This document shows, piece by piece, positions 1-4,957 of a stretch of 8,460 nt of DNA. The notes under the pieces are model-generated. The model searched no databases, was not told the origin of the DNA, and saw only the letters and a list, made by a program, of their open reading frames with translations. Made by a program: the position numbers and the translations under genes. Each line of letters opens with the position of its first letter. Positions within the stretch are counted from its first letter, which is position 1. Source of the stretch: CAYYHA01 sp964471535 (GTDB lineage: Bacteria > Myxococcota > Myxococcia > SLRQ01); the NCBI GenBank assembly GCA_964471535.1, contig CAYYHA010000188.1:1-8460 (forward strand), written 5' to 3'.

Positions 1-578
1 GTCTGCCCCCGGTGCTCGTCGAAGTGACACTGTGCGCAGCGGGTGGCCACGCCGAGGAAGGTCCCGGGGCGCGTCTTCACCAGCCGGCGCACCGCCGGGT
101 CTCGGATGCGCCGCGTCTCGTGGCAATCGCGGCAGCCGATCTTCCGGTGGCCTCCGGTGAGCGGCCAGCCGGTGCGGTCGTGGTCGAAGTGGGCCTGTCC
201 CCCCGGCCAGTGGATGAGAGAGGCCTCGGTGCCACGGTGTTCCGGATGGCATTTCTCGCAGTGCGAAACCTCTGCCCCCATCCGGCCGTGGTAGCCGCGG
301 CCCTTGGCGATGCGCGCCTTCAGGAGCCCGTGACACGACAGACACTTCTCGTCGGAGATCCGCTCGCCGCCGCCGTGGCAGGCGGTGCAATGGGAGAGGC
401 CCTCGAGCTTCGCGTGCGCCCGAGCCAGCGGTCCCGGGGAGAAGATCTGCGCCTCCACCTGCTGTGCCAACGAGGCCGCAACGAGGAGGGCGGCCAGGCC
501 GAGGACCCAGGAAGCTGCCCGGCGCGGGCGGCGGCGCGCGAGGCGAGGGCCGGACGGGCAGCGCTTCAGAAGATCCAC
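1..578 (-). CDS. Secreted multihaem c-type cytochrome (C-terminus beyond the window)
   Basis: Predicted periplasmic electron carrier with covalently bound c haems. Read from a GTG at 578-576, about 192 codons are present and the frame is still open at the left edge. Residues 1-43 look like a Sec signal peptide: a basic stretch (RRRPRR), a hydrophobic core (WVLGLAALLVAASLA) and likely cleavage after VEA. Five CXXCH haem motifs follow, all in this one frame: CTACH (64-68), CLSCH (79-83), CEKCH (107-111), CRDCH (149-153) and CAQCH (181-185). Many further His residues could serve as distal ligands. The pattern FDHDRTGWPLTGGH...CRDCH...CAQCHFDEH resembles multihaem cytochromes common in deltaproteobacteria, so more haem sites probably lie beyond the edge. 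The GTG start overlaps the end of the upstream oxidoreductase gene by 13 nt, with GGTGGGG upstream as a possible ribosome-binding site, which suggests translational coupling. The exact start and total haem number are uncertain; the cytochrome identity is firm. Confidence 0.88.
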   Translation of the reverse strand, partial: MDLLKRCPSGPRLARRRPRRAASWVLGLAALLVAASLAQQVEAQIFSPGPLARAHAKLEGLSHCTACHGGGERISDEKCLSCHGLLKARIAKGRGYHGRMGAEVSHCEKCHPEHRGTEASLIHWPGGQAHFDHDRTGWPLTGGHRKIGCRDCHETRRIRDPAVRRLVKTRPGTFLGVATRCAQCHFDEHRGQ

Positions 579-2742
579 GTGTACCCCACCATCAGCGAGA
601 TCACGATGTGCGCCGTGAGCACGAAGAGCAGGAGGATGGCCAGGACCACGTGGAGCACTCGCCACCCGCCCATGAGGCGCTTGAGGCTGCGGTAGAAACC
701 CACCTGCGTGCGCAGTCGCAGCAGGCGCCAGAGGGAGCGGGAGAAGTCGTGGAAGGCGCTACGGTCGGGGCCGAGGGGACGGCTGCGCCAGAGCGNNNNN
801 NNNNNTCCTTGGGAAGCATGAGGAGGTGATGCGCCAGGCCCTGCCCCCGCGGCTCCTGCGTGAGCCAGCCGAGGACCCGGCGCAGGGCTTCGGGCCGGCG
901 CCCCGGGGCGGTGCGTGCCTCGACGGCGCTGCGGTGGCGCTCCCAGCGCGCGCGGAGCACCGAGAGCTCCACTGCCTTCCCCTTCGTCGTGGGGATGAGA
1001 CCGAAGAGGAAGCGCCCCACGATCCCCGTTGCGACCACCACCGCCAGGCTCACCGCGGTGATGCTCGCAAGGAGGTTGCGGGACTGGAACGCGGCGTGGA
1101 AGGCGATCACCGCCGGACTCATGAAGCCGACGAAGACATGGAAGGCGAGCCAGTTGCGGATGTGGCCCCACCTCAGCCAGCGCCAACGCTTCCGGGCCGA
1201 ATAGAGGAAGTTGGAGAGCATGAAGAGCGTGGCCCCGATGCCCACGCCGTGGCCCCACCACCCTGCCGGCCGCAGCGCCTCGTGCAGAGGGGAGTCGAAG
1301 CGCTGCTCGAGGGGCAGCCGGTAGTAGTCCCAGCCGACGACGGCCAGCCCGGCGAGGATGGTGCAGGCCGCGGCCCACAGCCCGAGGGCCAGGCGGCGGC
1401 TCGCCCGCTCCACCACTTCTGCATCCTGTGAGACGAAGCGGCCCCGGTCCTCGCCGTGGTGGCGGCGAATCTCCACTCCGACCTTCTCGAGGAAGGCGCG
1501 GGGCAGCTCACCGCCGATGTTCACGATGACGTAGTCGTTCTTCATCGCTCCGCGGCGTTGGCCGGGGCGCAGGACCACCGAGTCAGGGCGGATCTCCTCC
1601 ACTTCCGTCCCCATCAGACCCACGACACGCCGGGCTGCGATGAGCGCTTCGATCTTCTGCTTATTGGTGGGCCGGCAGCGCCCGAAGGCTTGCCTCCGGT
1701 ACGAAATCGCCACCTCGGCGTCGGTCTCCTCGGCGAGGAGAATCGCCGACTCCAGGGCAGAGTCGCCCCCGCCCACCACCAGCACGCGGCACCCTGCGTA
1801 CTGCTCGGGCTCGATGAGGCGGTAGGTCACCTTCGGCAGGTCCTCACCGGGGACTCCTAGGCGGCGGGGCGTCCCCCGGCGTCCGATGGCGAGCACCACC
1901 GCCTGCCCGGTCACCGGCCCTCCCGTCGTCTCGATCTCGAAGGCGCCGGGCCCGCCTTCGAGGCCAACAACCCGAACGCCCTCCTCGACCCGGATCCCGA
2001 GTCGCCGGACCACCTCGTCGAACTCGGCGATCACCTCCTCCTTGCGCATCCGCCGCTTGCCGAAGCGCCCGTAGCCGGGAATCTCCACCGGCTCGCTCAT
2101 CACCAGCTTCTGCCGCGGGTAGTGGGCGACCGTTCCGCCGAGGCTCTGTTGCTCGAGCAGGCGGTAGGAGAGGCCAGCATCGATACAGGCCGCAGCGGTG
2201 GCCAGGCCCGCCGGGCCGGCGCCGACGATCACCACGTCCGTGACCCCGGGACGGGGGCGCAGCCGGGCCTTCAGATAGGAGACCACCTCGATGCCCTGCG
2301 TCATCGCGTTGCGGATGAGCCCCATGCCACCCAGCTCCCCCACGATGTAGACGCCCGCCCGACTCGACTCGAAGTCGCTGCCGAGTTCGGGCAGGTCGAT
2401 CCCCCGCTCGCTGCTGCCGAAGACGAGGCGGATGGCATCCACCGGGCACTCGCGGTAGCAGGCGCCGTGGCCGATGCAGCGCGACCCCTCGATGAGCCGG
2501 CCCGCCCCCTCGACGATGCCGATGATGTCGCCTTCGGGGCAGGCGCGGACGCAGGCGAGGCTCCCGATGCACCGGTCCGGATCGATCACGGGATGGAGGG
2601 AGGCAGGGATGTGGAGGTCGGCCTTCCGCGCGGCCTCGAAGGCCTGGGTGTCGCGCGCCTCGCGCGCGCGCAGCGCGGCCGCCAGCTTCACCACCCCGAG
2701 CGCCCCTCCCAGGACGAGCGCGCCGAGCACCACCCAGTCCAT
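566..2742 (-). CDS. Fused ferredoxin-like / FAD-NAD(P)H oxidoreductase / b-type cytochrome-like membrane protein (interrupted by an assembly gap)
   Basis: Predicted inner-membrane oxidoreductase moving electrons from NAD(P)H through FAD and Fe-S clusters to membrane haems. The ATG is at 2742-2740 and the stop TGA at 568-566; about 720 residues plus whatever the gap hides. Domains: one N-terminal membrane helix (about 3-23); a ferredoxin-like region with two motifs (C58, C64, C68 and C89, C95, C99); an FAD fold with GAGPAG (174-179); an NAD(P) fold with GGGDSA (324-329) followed by SYRRQAF, which resembles the NADPH-phosphate motif of thioredoxin reductases; no CXXC disulfide pair. After residue 449 come membrane helices near 449-471, 496-513, 530-552 and 555-583, then a final helix after the gap. 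Two helices carry H-x13-H (H535/H549, and HVV...AHIV near the C-terminus), a spacing typical of dihaem b proteins. The frame changes across the N run, so the true C-terminus is the WIF end at 566, not the shifted frame that stops near 601. Haem binding is inferred. Confidence 0.88.
796..805. other. Assembly gap (10 N) inside the oxidoreductase gene
   Basis: Ten N mark a break of unknown true size. The minus-strand coding frame before the gap (codons on 2742's frame) and the clear membrane-helix frame after it (ending at 566) differ. For one continuous protein the real distance must be 2 modulo 3 bases (for example 2, 5 or 8), not 10. The flanks show no obvious shared base, unlike the gap in dnaK. 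The break lies in the arginine-rich, probably cytoplasmic loop before the last membrane helix. Confidence 0.9.
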
Positions 2743-2800
2743 CCCCGGCGAATCCTAGCGCCCCAGGGCCCTCGGGACCACCGGGCGCCAGAAATTCTCC

Positions 2801-2830
2801 GGGATACCTTGCGAAATCCCAAGGTGTTCC
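2801..2830. promoter_or_regulatory. Imperfect dyad over the hrcA promoter, candidate operator
   Basis: Left arm GGGATACCTTG (2801-2811) and right arm CAAGGTGTTCC (2820-2830) pair at 9 of 11 positions around an 8-bp centre. The inner six bases (ACCTTG/CAAGGT) are perfect. The dyad covers the -35 region and much of the spacer, a typical position for a repressor site. It does not resemble the usual HrcA operator CIRCE (TTAGCACTC-N9-GAGTGCTAA) in sequence, though arm length and spacing are similar. A dyad this good can occur by chance in a region of this size. Confidence 0.3.
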
Positions 2831-2837
2831 GCATAGT
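2808..2837 (+). promoter_or_regulatory. Candidate hrcA promoter, readable as sigma70-like or sigma32-like
   Basis: TTGCGA (2809-2814) and CATAGT (2832-2837) are separated by 17 bp and each matches 4 of 6 sigma70 consensus bases. The same stretch fits the heat-shock sigma32 pattern: CTTGCGA (2808-2814) against CTTGAAA, then 14 bp, then CCGCATAG (2829-2836) against CCCCATAT. Transcription would start about 8-10 nt before the hrcA ATG. The leader would then be very short, in line with the lack of a clear Shine-Dalgarno sequence. This is prediction from consensus only; GC-rich genomes often deviate from it. Confidence 0.45.
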
Positions 2838-2843
2838 TACGCA

Positions 2844-2865
2844 TCGAACTCCCATGGGTGTGCGA
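2844..2865. promoter_or_regulatory. Palindrome across the hrcA start codon, possible degenerate operator
   Basis: TCGAACTCCCA (2844-2854) faces TGGGTGTGCGA (2855-2865) and pairs at 9 of 11 positions, with CCCATGGG as the perfect core. Its arms (GAACTC and GTGTGC) faintly recall CIRCE half-sites (GCACTC and GAGTGC), but the spacing between them is 6 bp instead of the standard 9. It lies between the predicted transcription start and the first codons of hrcA. It may be chance, or part of an operator. Confidence 0.2.
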
Positions 2866-3924
2866 GACGACAGACCGGTGGCCGAGGACCTTTCCGAACG
2901 CGACCTACAGGTCCTCGAGGCCATCATCGACGACTACATCGAGACCGCCGAACCGGTGGGCTCGCGCACCCTTGCGCGCGGGCACGGACTCGAGGTCTCG
3001 CCGGCGACGATCCGCAACGTGATGAGCGATCTCGAGGCGATGGGGCTCCTCGAGAAGCCCCACACCTCCGCAGGGCGGGTGCCCACGCCGAAGGCCTTCC
3101 GCCTCTACGTCGAGTCCATCATGAAGGTGCGGCCCCTGCCGTCCCGGGCGCGGGCCCGCATCGAGCGGGGCTACGAGCCCGCCCCCGACGACGTCAACGC
3201 ACTGGTGCAGCGCACCGGGCAGGTCTTGAGCCGGCTGACCCACCACGCCGCGGTGGTGGCCACGCCCCGCTTCTCGCAGACCACCTACCGGCAGATCCGC
3301 TTCGTGCGCCTGCGGGAGAACCGGGTCCTGGCCATCCTGGTCACCGAGGCGGGTCTGGTGCAGAACCGGGTGCTCCTGGTCGAGGAGGACGTGTCACAGG
3401 CGGAGCTCGACCGGATGGGGCGCTACCTCGACGAGCTCCTTGGCGAGCGCACCGTGGCCGAGGTGCGAGAGGCGATCGCCGAGGAGCTGGCCGAAGAGCG
3501 GGCCGCCTACGACCGGCTCCTCCGGCAGGCACTCGAGCTGGGCTCCCGTGCCGTGGCCGACGTGGACGCCGGGGACGTGGTGGTCGAGGGGCAGTCGGCG
3601 CTCCTCGACCAGCCGGAGTTCGCCGATCCCGAGCGCCTGCGCGAGCTGTTGAGCGCCCTCGAGGAGAAGCAGAGCCTGCTGAAGATCCTCGAGCAGGCGG
3701 AGCGGGGGTCGGGCATCCAGATCTACATCGGTGCCGAATCGGACCTTGCGGGCACCGACGACGTGGCCATGGTGCTCGCCAACTACAAACGGGGAGAGCA
3801 GGTCCTCGGTGCCCTCGGGGTCATCGGCCCCACCCGCATGGACTATGCCCGCCTCGTCCCCCTGGTCGAGTACACCGCGACCCTCGTGGGGCGGCTGCTG
3901 GCGGGAAGCGACGGAGAAGGTTGA
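2854..3924 (+). CDS. hrcA: Heat-inducible transcription repressor HrcA
   Basis: HrcA is the DNA-binding repressor of class I heat-shock genes; in other bacteria it binds CIRCE and its activity depends on GroEL. The 356-residue product is near the usual family length of about 340-350. Residues about 12-88 form the winged helix-turn-helix, with the family signature SPATIRNVMSDLEAMGLLEK followed by HTSAGRVPTPKAFRLYV. The middle (about 105-330) is the GAF-like dimerisation and inserted region, and the C-terminal block GPTRMDYARLVPLVEY is also characteristic. The ATG at 2854 (MGVRDD) was chosen because it directly precedes the conserved region (SERDLQVLEAIIDDYIETAEPVGSRTL) and sits just after a candidate promoter. 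The open frame runs much further upstream, but only antisense to the oxidoreductase gene. No good Shine-Dalgarno is visible, and GTG codons 3 and 9 are alternative starts. It heads the grpE-dnaK-dnaJ cluster, 37 nt before grpE. Confidence 0.96.
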   Translation: MGVRDDRPVAEDLSERDLQVLEAIIDDYIETAEPVGSRTLARGHGLEVSPATIRNVMSDLEAMGLLEKPHTSAGRVPTPKAFRLYVESIMKVRPLPSRARARIERGYEPAPDDVNALVQRTGQVLSRLTHHAAVVATPRFSQTTYRQIRFVRLRENRVLAILVTEAGLVQNRVLLVEEDVSQAELDRMGRYLDELLGERTVAEVREAIAEELAEERAAYDRLLRQALELGSRAVADVDAGDVVVEGQSALLDQPEFADPERLRELLSALEEKQSLLKILEQAERGSGIQIYIGAESDLAGTDDVAMVLANYKRGEQVLGALGVIGPTRMDYARLVPLVEYTATLVGRLLAGSDGEG

Positions 3925-3928
3925 TCGC

Positions 3929-3956
3929 AGGGTTCCTTTGATTTTGCAGGAATCCT
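3929..3956 (+). promoter_or_regulatory. Hairpin masking the grpE ribosome-binding site, possible thermosensor or processing element
   Basis: In the mRNA, AGGGUUCCU (3929-3937) can pair with AGGAAUCCU (3948-3956): nine pairs including one G-U, around a 10-nt U-rich loop. The pairing arm holds AGGA (3948-3951), the best Shine-Dalgarno candidate for the ATG at 3962. Right after it, ATCCTAGGAT (3952-3961) is a perfect 10-bp palindrome that could compete with this fold. Possible roles are heat-melted control of grpE translation, an mRNA processing site between hrcA and grpE, or chance. No U-tract follows, so it is not a typical terminator. Confidence 0.35.
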
Positions 3957-3961
3957 AGGAT

Positions 3962-4957
3962 ATGAGGCGCCGTTTCAGGCGCGAGACGTGGACGAGAGCG
4001 ATGAGCGACGAGACTCTGAAGGCGGAGACTCCGCACCCCGAGGGTTCGCACACCGAGGGTGAGGCGGGGGACGGGGCCGAGACGCGGCAGGGGCCGGCCG
4101 AGACGCCGCCGGCGGGCCGCAGCGGTCCGGAGAAGGCCGTGTTCGAGATGGATCCGGCGCTCGTCGAGGCCATGAAGGAGGCGGAGAGCGCGGTCGAGCG
4201 GCGGCAGAAGGCCAAGGGTGAGGAGGCGGTCGAAGTCGAGGTGGCGGGCGACGATCCGCCCGGCGGGCCGGCCATCCCCACCGGCGGCGCCGGCGAGGGC
4301 ACGGTCCGGGCCCTCGCGGAGATGCGCAAGGCCCTCGATGCCCTCGAAGCGTCCGAGGCGAAGGTGGCGGCGCTCGAGGAGCAGCTCAAGCGGACGGCCG
4401 CGGACTTCGACAACTTCCGCAAGCGGGTGGCCCGGGAGCGCGAGGAGGACCGGAAGTTCGCCATCGAGAAGCTGCTCAAGGAGCTGCTTCCGGTGATCGA
4501 CAACATGGAGCGGGCCCTCGAGTCGGCGAGCGCCGAGGCGGGTGAGGTCGAAAGTCAGCTGCTCACCGGCGTGAAGATGGTGCACAAGCTCTTCCTCGAT
4601 ACGCTCAAGAAGTTCGGCGTGGAGCAGTTCTCCGCGAAGGGCGAGCCCTTCAATCCGGAGAAGCACGAGGCGATGCAAACGGTGGAGTCCGCCGAGGTGC
4701 CCGAGGGCCACGTCGCCGAGGAGTACATGAAGGGCTACTACCTGAACGAGCGCCTGGTCCGGCCGGCGATGGTGGCCGTGGCCAAGGCCCCGGCGGGGGC
4801 GCTTCCCGGGCAGGCGCCGGGATCGGACGGAGCCAAGGCAGAGCCGGCTGGTGGGGAGCACGGCGGTGCGACGGGGACGACGCCGGAGGAGGGCCATGGG
4901 GGCGGGGCCGTCTCGGCGCCCTCCGCGGAGTCCGGCGGAACACAGGGGGAGTCCTAG
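3962..4957 (+). CDS. grpE: Nucleotide exchange factor GrpE with long low-complexity tails
   Basis: GrpE releases ADP from DnaK and so resets the chaperone cycle. Numbered from the ATG at 3962, the product is 331 residues, against about 200 for a typical GrpE. The family core is residues 135-277: a coiled-coil (AALEEQLKRTAADFDNFRKRVARE), the helical dimer region (LLKELLPVIDNMERAL) and the beta-domain with NPEKHEAM and the VRPAMVAVAK end. Residues 14-120 are acidic and probably disordered. Residues 278-331 are an added Gly/Ala/Glu/Pro-rich tail. The 3962 start has AGGA ten bases upstream. The in-frame ATG at 4001 (MSDETLKAE) is a serious alternative, because the first 13 residues (MRRRFRRETWTRA) are oddly basic, use rare AGG/AGA codons and precede an acidic region. 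If 4001 is right, the hairpin at 3967-3982 lies in its leader. The stop TAG touches the dnaK start, showing co-translation. Confidence 0.94.
   Translation: MRRRFRRETWTRAMSDETLKAETPHPEGSHTEGEAGDGAETRQGPAETPPAGRSGPEKAVFEMDPALVEAMKEAESAVERRQKAKGEEAVEVEVAGDDPPGGPAIPTGGAGEGTVRALAEMRKALDALEASEAKVAALEEQLKRTAADFDNFRKRVAREREEDRKFAIEKLLKELLPVIDNMERALESASAEAGEVESQLLTGVKMVHKLFLDTLKKFGVEQFSAKGEPFNPEKHEAMQTVESAEVPEGHVAEEYMKGYYLNERLVRPAMVAVAKAPAGALPGQAPGSDGAKAEPAGGEHGGATGTTPEEGHGGGAVSAPSAESGGTQGES
4944..4951 (+). promoter_or_regulatory. dnaK ribosome-binding site
   Basis: AGGGGGAG lies 6 bases before the GTG at 4958 and inside the last codons of grpE. It decides the dnaK start: the GTG follows the grpE TAG (4955-4957) with no gap, and it gives the conserved N-terminus MSKVIGIDLGTTNS. 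This is the clearest ribosome-binding site of the chaperone cluster. Confidence 0.75.

Noticed and set aside
1..578. Tat signal peptide for the cytochrome because of the RRRPRR stretch.
   Set aside because: The twin-arginine consensus (S/T-R-R-x-F-L-K) is not met, and c-type cytochromes are exported unfolded by Sec before haem attachment.
12..695. A 227-codon plus-strand open frame at the left edge.
   Set aside because: It is antisense to five in-frame CXXCH motifs and the signal peptide of the cytochrome, which cannot arise by chance together. No domain or good start is seen in it.
566..2742. Classification of the oxidoreductase as thioredoxin reductase.
   Set aside because: The FAD and NAD(P) modules look similar, but the CXXC redox pair in the NAD(P) domain is absent, and Fe-S and membrane domains are fused to it.
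2122..2853. A long upstream extension of the hrcA frame.
   Set aside because: It lies antisense to the oxidoreductase coding sequence, its translation has no HrcA similarity, and it would run through the promoter. It is only the absence of stops in GC-rich DNA.
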